DNA of 64,000 nt from the NCBI RefSeq assembly GCF_001718195.1, contig NZ_MCNV01000026.1, positions 42,751 to 106,750 of the forward strand, read 5' to 3'. Positions 18,589 to 26,263 of this stretch are shown here, in pieces. The first letter of the stretch is position 1, and every line of letters starts with the position of its first letter. A model generated the notes under the pieces. The model had not been told where the DNA came from, made no database searches, and worked only from the letters and a program-made list of their open reading frames with translations. The position numbers and the translations under genes are program-made. The stretch comes from Paraburkholderia nodosa. GTDB lineage: Bacteria; Pseudomonadota; Gammaproteobacteria; Burkholderiales; Burkholderiaceae.

Positions 18589-20187
18589 ATGTTCCACCAG
18601 CTGTTGACCCCCATCGGCAATTCGCTGCTGTTTTCGTTTCTGATCGCCGTGCTGCCGATTCTCACCGTGCTCGCCCTGCTCGGCTGGGCGCGGCGGCCTG
18701 CATGGCAAGCCTCGCTCGCGGGGCTCGTGGTCGGTCTGATCGTCGCGATCGCCGGCTGGCAGTTTCCGGTCAATCTCGCGATCAACTCGGTGCTCGCGGG
18801 CGTGGTGTTCGCACTCTGGCCGGTGATGTGGATCGTCGTCACGGCGATCCTGCTCTACAACATCGCGCTGCGCTCGGGCCGCTTCGCGGCGTTTCGCATG
18901 TGGTTGCTCGACAATCTGCCCAACGACCGGCGCATCGTGCTCGTCGTGGTCGGCTTCTCGTTCGGCGCGCTGTTCGAAGGGATTTCCGGCTTCGGCACGC
19001 CTATCGCCATCACGAGTTCGCTGCTCATCATGCTCGGCTTCCCGACGCTCGAGGCCCTGACCTTCACGCTCATCTTCAACACGGCGCCTGTTGCGTTCGG
19101 TGCGCTCGGCGTGCCGATCACGGTGCTCGGCGCGGTCACGCACCTGCCCGCCGATCTGCTCGGTCAAATGGTCGGCCGCCAGTTGCCGTTCTTCGCCTTG
19201 CTGCTGCCGTTCTATGTCATTGCGATCTACGCGGGCATGGGCGGCATGCTGCGCATCTGGCCGGTGCTGCTCGTCTCGGGCGGCAGCTTCGCCCTCACGC
19301 AGTTCATCACCGCCAACTTCATCAACTACAGCCTCACCGACGTGCTCTCGTCGCTCGTCTCGCTGATCCTCACCATCCTGTTCCTGCGCGTGTGGAAGCC
19401 CGCGCCCGATCCGCGCTTCGCCATCAAGGTCGATCGCGCGAAGGAAGCGCGCGGCGCCGTGACGGGCGCGCAGGGCTGGTATCCGTGGATCATCGTCGCG
19501 GCCGTCGTGATCATCTGGACCGTCGCGCGGGTCTTCACGATCGGCGAGGTGAAAGTGCCGTGGCCGGGCCTCGACAAGGCCGTCTACATCACGCTCTACA
19601 ACACGCCCTATGGCGCGATCTGGGACTTCCAGCCGCTCGCCACCGGCACGGCGATTCTCGTCGCGGCGATCATCACCGCGTTCGTCGTGCGCCTGAAGCC
19701 CGCCGATTTCGGCGTCGCGATCGTCGATACCTGGGTGCAGACGCGCATCGCCATCCTCACGGTCGCGACCATCGTCGGGCTCGCGTTCCTCATGAACTAC
19801 TCGGGCCTCACCTATACGCTGGGTCTCGCGGTGTCTTCGGTCGGCGCGTTCTTCCCGCTCGTTTCGGCCTTCCTCGGCTGGGTCGCGGTGTTCCTTTCGG
19901 GCAGCGACACCTCGGGCAATGCGCTGTTCGGCAACCTCCAGGTGGTAGCCGCGAAACAGCTCAATCTCAACCCCATCCTGATGGCGGCGACCAACTCGTC
20001 GGGTGGCGTCATGGGCAAGATGATCTCGCCGCAAAACATCGCGACGGGCGTCGCCACCACGGACCTCAAGGGCCAGGAAGGCATTGTGTTCGCGAAGACG
20101 TTCAAGCACTCGATCCTGTTGACCGTGTTGCTCGGCATCCTCGTGTGGCTGCAGCAGAACGTGCTCACCTGGATGATTCCGCACTGA
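18589..20187 (+). CDS. lldP: L-lactate permease (LctP family)
   Basis: A 532-aa inner-membrane protein with about 12-14 hydrophobic segments. Family blocks are EGISGFGTPIAITSSLLIMLGFP, TAPVAFGALGVPI and AVFLSGSDTSGNALFGNLQ. It imports lactate, and possibly glycolate, with protons. AAGGAG lies 5 nt upstream of ATG 18589; a GTG one codon earlier is possible. No lactate dehydrogenase gene is adjacent. It converges on bamC with a shared terminator. Confidence 0.92.
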   Translation: MFHQLLTPIGNSLLFSFLIAVLPILTVLALLGWARRPAWQASLAGLVVGLIVAIAGWQFPVNLAINSVLAGVVFALWPVMWIVVTAILLYNIALRSGRFAAFRMWLLDNLPNDRRIVLVVVGFSFGALFEGISGFGTPIAITSSLLIMLGFPTLEALTFTLIFNTAPVAFGALGVPITVLGAVTHLPADLLGQMVGRQLPFFALLLPFYVIAIYAGMGGMLRIWPVLLVSGGSFALTQFITANFINYSLTDVLSSLVSLILTILFLRVWKPAPDPRFAIKVDRAKEARGAVTGAQGWYPWIIVAAVVIIWTVARVFTIGEVKVPWPGLDKAVYITLYNTPYGAIWDFQPLATGTAILVAAIITAFVVRLKPADFGVAIVDTWVQTRIAILTVATIVGLAFLMNYSGLTYTLGLAVSSVGAFFPLVSAFLGWVAVFLSGSDTSGNALFGNLQVVAAKQLNLNPILMAATNSSGGVMGKMISPQNIATGVATTDLKGQEGIVFAKTFKHSILLTVLLGILVWLQQNVLTWMIPH

Positions 20188-20211
20188 GTACGGCTCGCGC
20201 GCGGGCATGAA

Positions 20212-20247
20212 AAAACCCGCCTGCGCGGCGATGCGCAGGCGGGTTTT
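20212..20247. terminator. Bidirectional intrinsic terminator between lldP and bamC
   Basis: A 15-bp perfect stem (20212-20226 with 20233-20247) has A on the left and T on the right (TTTTCTTTT), so it works for both convergent genes. Confidence 0.92.
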
Positions 20248-20297
20248 CTTTTGCGGCCTTGAGCCAGACAACGCTGGCTCGAGCGTGCGCGCAATGT

Positions 20298-21536
20298 TTA
20301 GTGCAGTTCGTCGACCACGAGGCTCATGATCTCCTGCGCCGGACGCGACGAGTCGATCTGGCCACTGTCGTCCACGATCGCGACGCGCGTCTGGTTGTCC
20401 GTCACGGCGCGCACGTTGAGCTTGTACTGCTTCGCGGTCTTTTCCTTGCGGCCGTGGAAGATCTGGTTCCAGAAGCCCTGCTCGTCCGAGCTGTGGTCCT
20501 TCGGATCGACATAGCGCACGTAGTAGATGCCCTTCGTGCGGTCGCGATCGTCCACCGTGAAGTTGGCGCGGTCGAGCGCGATGCCCACGCGCACCCATGC
20601 GCGGTCGTACGGCTCACCGAGCGTGAGCTCCGACGAAGTGTACTGACCCGACGTGCCCTGCGCGTTCGACGAGCCGCTGCCCGATTGCTGGCCCACGGCC
20701 GCGACGTTCTGCGCGGCCATGGCGGCCGCAGCGGCGTCCGGAGCCTTCGACTTCGCGTCGGTGCCCTTGCTGTTGGCCTTGGCGTCGGCTTCGGCCGCGA
20801 CCTGCGCGTCGGGCACGCCCGGCTTCGCGTTCGCGAGCGTCATCATGAGGCGCTTGAGGTACTCGGCTTCGAGCGCGGGATCGTTGGGCTTCGGCACCCA
20901 CTTGCTGGTGTCGTTGTTGGTGCCCGAGAGCTGTTCGCTCAGACCCTTCTGGCTGATGAACACATAGGTGCCGCCGCTGGGCGACGTTTCGAGGCGCGTG
21001 CGGTACTTGTTGCGCTCGGCAGTCACGTACGAGTTGCCCGTGGCCCACGAGAGCGTGTTGCGGATGAGGCCGTCGCTGATCTTCGGATGGGTTTCGTTCC
21101 AGTCCGTTTCCATCACGCCCTTGTCGCGCTGGTCGACCACGAGCAGGAAGCCCTGTTCCTGCCAGAAGCGGCGCACTTGCGCCCAGACCTGCTCGGGCGT
21201 GCGGCTGTCGATGACGAGCCAGCTTTCCGTGCCGTCACGCTGGATATGCATGCCCGGCACCTGCGGGACCACCTGGGCCTCGTCGGACTGCGGCGCGGCG
21301 GCCTGGGTCTGCTTGAGCGAGGACAGCGAGGTTTCGCCGCCCTGCGGCGCGAGCGAGCGCTGGTCGGACGCTTCGTCGAGCATGTTCGGCGGCACAGCGA
21401 GCGAGGACTGCTTCGCCTTGGCGTCACTACGGTAATCGATCTTGCCTGGCGTCGGCGAGCTGCAGCCGGCGACCAGCCCGCCCGCCATCAGAAGCGCGAG
21501 CGCGCGTGCGGCAAGACGTTGATGAAAATCACTCAT
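20298..21536 (-). CDS. bamC: Outer membrane protein assembly factor BamC
   Basis: A 412-aa lipoprotein (lipobox VAGC, Cys22) of the BAM complex that inserts beta-barrel proteins in the outer membrane. The unstructured N-terminal region that contacts BamD is followed by two helix-grip domains (about residues 95-215 and 300-412). Between them is an Ala/Lys/Asp- and Gly/Ser-rich linker, longer than in E. coli BamC (344 aa). In many proteobacteria bamC follows dapA; here the upstream neighbour is a divergent DUF2844 gene, so that linkage is absent. The start MSDFHQRLAAR gives a proper signal peptide. Confidence 0.9.
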   Translation of the reverse strand: MSDFHQRLAARALALLMAGGLVAGCSSPTPGKIDYRSDAKAKQSSLAVPPNMLDEASDQRSLAPQGGETSLSSLKQTQAAAPQSDEAQVVPQVPGMHIQRDGTESWLVIDSRTPEQVWAQVRRFWQEQGFLLVVDQRDKGVMETDWNETHPKISDGLIRNTLSWATGNSYVTAERNKYRTRLETSPSGGTYVFISQKGLSEQLSGTNNDTSKWVPKPNDPALEAEYLKRLMMTLANAKPGVPDAQVAAEADAKANSKGTDAKSKAPDAAAAAMAAQNVAAVGQQSGSGSSNAQGTSGQYTSSELTLGEPYDRAWVRVGIALDRANFTVDDRDRTKGIYYVRYVDPKDHSSDEQGFWNQIFHGRKEKTAKQYKLNVRAVTDNQTRVAIVDDSGQIDSSRPAQEIMSLVVDELH

Positions 21537-21922
21537 GTTCGGGTAATCCCTTCGGCTACGCCACGGCCAGTTTCCGTGGATCAACCAAACATTTTACCGG
21601 TCCGGCGGCCCGCTGTGCAAAAACCACGGGGTGGCACGCAATCCAGGCCCGATATCCGCAGCGGCGACGCGCGCCGAACCGCGGTCGCGGCACTCCAGAC
21701 CGACCGCGCCTTAACATTCATCCACATTCGATCCGGCGCGGCGAACCTACTGAAAAGCCGCCAATTTCCTTTTGGATCAACGCATTAACTCCTCCCCACG
21801 CGCAAACGCTGCTTTGCGCTGTGCCGCCCTCCCGGCCTGGGACGCTCGCAAGAACGACCCCGGTGCTAATTTCATCTCGAAATCTCAAAAAAGATTCGTA
21901 AAAAGCAGGACCGGAGAGCGTC
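21537..21922. other. Divergent promoter region, bamC / DUF2844
   Basis: These 386 nt hold no supported frame. They must contain the promoters of bamC (minus) and of the DUF2844-DUF3443 pair (plus). No RNA gene or repeat is visible. Confidence 0.45.
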
Positions 21923-22396
21923 ATGAAAATTTGCAGCCTCACCCAGGCGGGCCGCGCCGCAGCCTTCGCCTGCGCGCTCAATTGCCTCGGCTTCGCCGCC
22001 GCGCCGGCCCGGGCCGCGCTCGGCGACACCGCGACCGTACCGGCCGGCGCCGCCCAACGCAGCATCGGTGGCGGCGCCGGCCGCGTCGTCAGCTACGTCG
22101 ACGACAACGGCACGACCATCAACGCCTATGTGGGCAGCGCGGCCGGGACGGTCTTCGCGTACACGTGGCAGGGGCCGGCTCAGCCCAACGTGGGGGCGCT
22201 ACTGGGCCGTTACGCAGCCGACTGGCGCAGCGCCGCCGCGGCGCTTCACGCCACCGGCCACAACGGCCTGCACGCTGCGCGCGTGGACGGCGCTCAGGTC
22301 GTGGTCGAGACGGCCGGCCACATGCGCGCCTACGTGGGACGCGCGTGGCTGCCCGCCGCACTTCCCGCTGGCGTGAGCGTCGGGGATCTCCAATGA
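21923..22396 (+). CDS. DUF2844-domain exported protein
   Basis: A 157-aa protein with a Sec signal (CALNCLGFAAAPARAALG, cleavage after about residue 31). The mature chain has the DUF2844 pattern: a conserved GD(T) start, VVSYVDDNGTTINAYVG, VFAYTWQGPAQPN and LGRYAADW. Its function is unknown. The stop overlaps the start of the DUF3443 gene by 4 nt, so the two are translationally coupled. This pair recurs in Burkholderia and Ralstonia relatives, which suggests that the two exported proteins act together. Confidence 0.9.
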   Translation: MKICSLTQAGRAAAFACALNCLGFAAAPARAALGDTATVPAGAAQRSIGGGAGRVVSYVDDNGTTINAYVGSAAGTVFAYTWQGPAQPNVGALLGRYAADWRSAAAALHATGHNGLHAARVDGAQVVVETAGHMRAYVGRAWLPAALPAGVSVGDLQ

Positions 22397-23673
22397 AGGC
22401 CCGCTCCCGGCGCCTCGCCCTCGTCGCCCCCCTCGCGCTCTTCTCGCTTTGCGCCGCGCTCACCGCGTGCGGTGGCGGCGATGCCGGAACCGCGTCCGCG
22501 AGCACAGGCGCCGCGGAACCCGCCAGCGCCTCAACTCCCTCGAGCGCGCCGTCGACCGCCGGCACGAGCCGCACGATTCCGCAATCGACCACGCCCAATG
22601 TCGTGGCCGTCACGGTGGGCCCGACGCCCACCTCGACGCGCAACATGCTGATGACGAGCGTCACGGTCTGCGTGCCGGGCACCGCGGACTGCGCGAGCGT
22701 CGACAACGTCCAGGTCGATACCGGCTCCCAAGGCCTGCGCCTGCTCGCTTCGGCGCTGCCGGCAGGCTTCTCGCTGCCCCCCGTGCCAGCCGGTGCGGGG
22801 GCCGACGTCGCCGGCGAATGCGCCGCGTTCGGCACGGGCTACACGTGGGGCACGGTGCGCAGCGCCGACGTGAAGCTCGCGGGCGAGACTGCCGCTTCAC
22901 TGCCGATCCAGTTGATCGCCGACCCGGCCGTGCCCGCGTCAGCGCCGGACGGCTGCGCCGGCAGCGGCCTCGCGATGAACAGCGCCGCCACGCTGCGCTC
23001 GAACGGCATTCTCGGAGTCGGGCCGTTCAGCGCCGATTGCGGCGTGTCCTGCGTCAGGGCGGCAGCCACGCCGTGGTACTACGCCTGCCGCGCGAGCGGC
23101 TGCACGGCGAGCGCGCAACCGCTTGCGCAACAAGTCAGCAACCCGGTGGCGGGCTTTGCCACCGACAACAACGGCGTGATCATCGACCTGCCGCCCCTGG
23201 CTGACAGCGGCGCGTCCGGGGTGAGGGGGGCGATGATCTTCGGCATCGGCACACAGGCGAACAACGCGCTCGGCAGCGCGACGGTGCTGCGCGCGAACTC
23301 GGGCACCGGCTATGTGAAGACGACGACATCGGACGGCACGGTCTACTCGCTGAGCTACCTCGACACGGGCTCGAACGCGCTGTACTTCAACAGCCCGACG
23401 ATGACGCGCTGCGGGTTCTGGTATTGCCCGAGTTCGCCGGTCAGCCTCGGTGCGACGATAGCCGGCATCGACGGTGTGGGCGCTTCCGTGACCTTCGCGG
23501 TCGCAAGCTCGACGACGCTGCTCGCCACCGGCAACTGGGCCTTCAGCAATCTCGCTGGCTACAACGGTCGCGCGTTCGGCTGGGGACTGCCGTTCTTCTT
23601 CGGGCGCCGCGTGTTCACGGCGATCGCCTTGCAGGACACCCCTGCAGGCAGCGGACCATTCTTCGCGTTTTGA
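22393..23673 (+). CDS. DUF3443 lipoprotein with pepsin-like aspartic-protease landmarks
   Basis: A 426-aa protein. The signal ends LCAALTAC (Cys27 lipidated), followed by an Ala/Ser/Thr linker to about residue 65. Two lobes follow, each with an aspartic-protease-like motif: VDTGSQGLRLL (Asp109) and LDTGSNALYF (Asp324). After the first come SNGILGVGPF (about 203-212) and, before the second, MIFGIG (281-286); pepsin-family enzymes have GILGLG and FGGID at matching places. Eight or more cysteines suggest disulfides. DUF3443 has no assigned function that I know of. Whether it is an active peptidase or only shares the fold is open. Confidence 0.85.
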   Translation: MKARSRRLALVAPLALFSLCAALTACGGGDAGTASASTGAAEPASASTPSSAPSTAGTSRTIPQSTTPNVVAVTVGPTPTSTRNMLMTSVTVCVPGTADCASVDNVQVDTGSQGLRLLASALPAGFSLPPVPAGAGADVAGECAAFGTGYTWGTVRSADVKLAGETAASLPIQLIADPAVPASAPDGCAGSGLAMNSAATLRSNGILGVGPFSADCGVSCVRAAATPWYYACRASGCTASAQPLAQQVSNPVAGFATDNNGVIIDLPPLADSGASGVRGAMIFGIGTQANNALGSATVLRANSGTGYVKTTTSDGTVYSLSYLDTGSNALYFNSPTMTRCGFWYCPSSPVSLGATIAGIDGVGASVTFAVASSTTLLATGNWAFSNLAGYNGRAFGWGLPFFFGRRVFTAIALQDTPAGSGPFFAF

Positions 23674-23714
23674 GCGCGCCGGCGATCACCCAAGCCTTGT
23701 CAGCCACAAACGAC

Positions 23715-23736
23715 GAAGGCCTCTTGCGAGGCCTTC
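23715..23736 (+). terminator. Hairpin after the DUF3443 gene
   Basis: A perfect 9-bp stem with a TTGC loop lies 41 nt after the stop. No T run follows on either strand, so the terminator call is weak. Confidence 0.4.
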
Positions 23737-23803
23737 ATGAGCGCAGAATGCGCCAACGACGGGGCTGCCGTAGCAACGCCACGGCGAGCAGCGTGCGTTC
23801 GTT

Positions 23804-24391
23804 TTAATCGTTCGAGGCGTTCGGGTCGGGCGTGGTCTTCGCGAGCTTAGGCGGCGCGAGCCACCGGAACGTCGCGAGGCCCGACTCGTTGAAGGTGCAC
23901 TCCGCGGCCGCCGGTGTGCCGACGGCCTTCTTGATACCAAGCTTTGCGACCAGCGCGGCGACCGGCGTGGTCGGCTTGCCCTCTGGCGTGCCGCCTTGGG
24001 CGACCGGAGCGGTGGGAACCGAAATCGTGCCGGGCAGCGCCGCCGCCTGCACCATCGGCGCCGTGACCGTGGGCGCCTCGTTGGCGCCCTGCGCCGTGGT
24101 GGACGCCGCCGCCGATGCGGCCGATGCGGCCGACGCCGCCGACGCCGACGGCGCCGAGGCGACCACGGCGGCCGAAGCCGCGCCGTTCTCGAGCTGCCCT
24201 TCGACCACCACACGGGCGCCACGATACGTCGTCGCGCTATGCGTGACCTTGAGGTCGCCGAGCGTCGTCTCGGCAAGGCGGCTACGCATCGCCTCTTCGC
24301 AGGCGCTGGTGTTGCGGTACTGCGCCGCGCATCCCGCGAGCAGGGTGACGGCGGCCGCGAGGCCGGCGAAGCATGCGTTACGTGTGTTCAT
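23804..24391 (-). CDS. Putative lipoprotein with Ala/Ser-rich repeat
   Basis: A 195-aa protein with a lipoprotein signal (LAAAVTLLAGC, Cys21). The N-terminal part of the mature chain (residues 22-75) looks folded, with ACEEAMRSRLAETTLGDLKVTHSATTYRGARVVVEGQL. Then comes a flexible SAASAASAA-type linker (about residues 83-100) encoded by 9-bp repeats. A Pro/Thr-rich stretch leads to a C-terminal segment with AECTFNESGLATFRWL. No family is recognised. It is divergent from the FAN1-like nuclease gene. Confidence 0.7.
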   Translation of the reverse strand: MNTRNACFAGLAAAVTLLAGCAAQYRNTSACEEAMRSRLAETTLGDLKVTHSATTYRGARVVVEGQLENGAASAAVVASAPSASAASAASAASAAASTTAQGANEAPTVTAPMVQAAALPGTISVPTAPVAQGGTPEGKPTTPVAALVAKLGIKKAVGTPAAAECTFNESGLATFRWLAPPKLAKTTPDPNASND

Positions 24392-24487
24392 CGCTCATCC
24401 GATTTTCAGGCTGCGGCAATTGTAGCGTACGGGGCGGGGAATCCCTGACGGCGCTCGCGCCCACCTGCGACCCTGCTATCATCGCTG

Positions 24488-24503
24488 CTGTATATCCGTA
24501 CAG
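24488..24503 (+). promoter_or_regulatory. LexA (SOS) box
   Basis: CTGTATATCCGTACAG keeps all critical CTGT and ACAG ends of the proteobacterial LexA consensus. Its last base is the first base of the GTG start codon of the nuclease gene. A possible -10 (TATCAT, 24477-24482) lies just upstream, so LexA would cover the transcription start. Confidence 0.85.
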
Positions 24504-26263
24504 TGCCACGCGTGCTTCCCGACTCTCCCGATCCGTTCTATTACCTCGCGAACTTCGAGCGTGCGCTAGCGTGGCTCGACGCGCGCTGCGCCGACCTGTT
24601 CGACGACGCCGAGCGCCGCTTCGCCGACGAATTCATGCAGGTGCCGCAAGCATCTCGCGCGCTCTTCGTGCGCATGCTGATGCGTAAGGGTCCCTATTTT
24701 CGCGCCAGCCGGCTCGCGTACGACGAGATCGGCTGCCCGCGCGCGGCTGCGGCACCGCTCGTCGCGGCGGGTTGGCTCGACGACGCGCCCGCACTCGATC
24801 TCGGCGCGCTCGCCGCGCTCGTGACGAAAGCCGAACTGCAAGCGCTCGCCGAGCGACTTGGCATCGCGCTCGAAGCTCGCGCCACGCGCGCGGCAACGCT
24901 CGAGGCGCTCGATGCACACTATGCCGCCGCGCCCGAACCGCGCGACTGGCGTGCGTGGTTCCCGGCCTCGTCCGACACTGTGCTTTTGTTCGCGAGCGCC
25001 CCGCTCTGCGAGCGCCTGCGCCTGATGTTCTTCGGCAACCTGCATCAGGACTGGTCGGAGTTCGTGCTCGCCGACCTCGGCGTCTTTCGCTACGAAAGCG
25101 TGCCCTTCGATCACGCCTCGCGTGCGTTCCAGCGACGCGAGGACATCGACGCGTATCTGGCGCTGCGCGATTGCCGCGACGGACTCGAGAGCGCCGCCGA
25201 GACCCAGGACTTCAACGCTGCCGGCGCCATCACCGCAACACTCGCAGCACTCGACGCGCTGGCCCCGCGCACGCAAGCGAACGCCTGGCTGCGCGCTCGC
25301 CACGACAAGCTGCGTCACGCCGCGGGGCTCGCCGCCGAGCGCGCGGGCGAACCCGAACTCGCGTGGCGCGCTTATCTCGACTGCGCTCACCCTGAATCGC
25401 GTTACCGCCGCGTGCGTGTGCTCGAACAACTGAACCGACGCGAGGAAGCGCTGGCGCTCGCGCAGACCATTGCCGATGCGCCCGCAAACGAAGAGGAAGC
25501 GCAGCGCGCGGCGCGCGCGCTCGGGCGTCTCGCGCGCACGCGGGCGAAGTCGAAGACGAGCGCCGGGCCGGGGTTCGCGCAGCTCGAACTCGCGCTGCCC
25601 GCGGCGCCTGGCGCACTGCGCGTCGAGGAAGCCGCGCGCATCGCGCTCGCCGCGCCGCAAGCGCCCGTGTTCTATGTCGAGAACACGCTGATCAACGCGC
25701 TCTTCGGCCTGCTCTGCTGGCCCGCGCTGTTCGCGCCGATGCGAGGCGCGTTCTTCCACCCGTTCCAGCGCGGCCCCGCCGACCTGCACGCCGCCGACTT
25801 CGTCGCACGACGTGCTTCGCAGTTCGAAACATGTCTCGCCGAACTCGAAACGCACGCCTACCGCGAGTCGATTGTGCGCCGCTATGCGGAAAAATCCGGC
25901 ATCCAGTCACCGTTCGTCGCGTGGCCCGCATTGAGCGACGAACTGCTCACGCTCGCCCTCAACTGCTTCCCCGCCGCTCATCTGCGCCTGTGGTTCGAGC
26001 GACTGCTGCGCGAACCCGTCGCGAACCGCTCGGGTCTGCCCGATCTCGTGCGCTTCTGGCCGCACGAGCGGCGCTACGAACTGATCGAGGTGAAAGGCCC
26101 CGGCGACCGCTTGCAGGACAACCAGCGCCGTTGGCTGGCCTATTGCGTGCAGCACGGCATGCCGGTTTCCGTATTGCAGGTGCGTTGGCCCAACCTGCAC
26201 GACGCAGCCGAAGAAGCAGAAGAAGCCGTCGAAAACGCCGGCCAGGCGCTGCCCGCGCCATGA
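24503..26263 (+). CDS. FAN1-like VRR-NUC structure-specific nuclease
   Basis: A 586-aa protein. The C-terminal VRR-NUC domain (PD-(D/E)XK fold) has GLPDLVRFW (Asp514) and ELIEVKGPGDRLQDNQRRWLAY (Glu529, Lys531, Gln541), nearly the same pattern as human FAN1, plus upstream Glu393 in YVENTLINALFG. The N-terminal 150 residues match the FAN1 winged-helix/SAP-like region and the middle is helical, TPR-like. FAN1 enzymes cut branched DNA during interstrand crosslink repair. The start is GTG and the leader would be very short. A LexA box covers the start, and the helicase gene overlaps the stop by 4 nt, so both are probably induced by DNA damage. Confidence 0.92.
   Translation: MPRVLPDSPDPFYYLANFERALAWLDARCADLFDDAERRFADEFMQVPQASRALFVRMLMRKGPYFRASRLAYDEIGCPRAAAAPLVAAGWLDDAPALDLGALAALVTKAELQALAERLGIALEARATRAATLEALDAHYAAAPEPRDWRAWFPASSDTVLLFASAPLCERLRLMFFGNLHQDWSEFVLADLGVFRYESVPFDHASRAFQRREDIDAYLALRDCRDGLESAAETQDFNAAGAITATLAALDALAPRTQANAWLRARHDKLRHAAGLAAERAGEPELAWRAYLDCAHPESRYRRVRVLEQLNRREEALALAQTIADAPANEEEAQRAARALGRLARTRAKSKTSAGPGFAQLELALPAAPGALRVEEAARIALAAPQAPVFYVENTLINALFGLLCWPALFAPMRGAFFHPFQRGPADLHAADFVARRASQFETCLAELETHAYRESIVRRYAEKSGIQSPFVAWPALSDELLTLALNCFPAAHLRLWFERLLREPVANRSGLPDLVRFWPHERRYELIEVKGPGDRLQDNQRRWLAYCVQHGMPVSVLQVRWPNLHDAAEEAEEAVENAGQALPAP

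Noticed and set aside
18460..20598. 712-aa minus-strand frame opposite the lactate permease
   Set aside because: Its composition (Arg, Asp, His, Glu) is typical of antisense translation; the sense strand encodes a clear permease.
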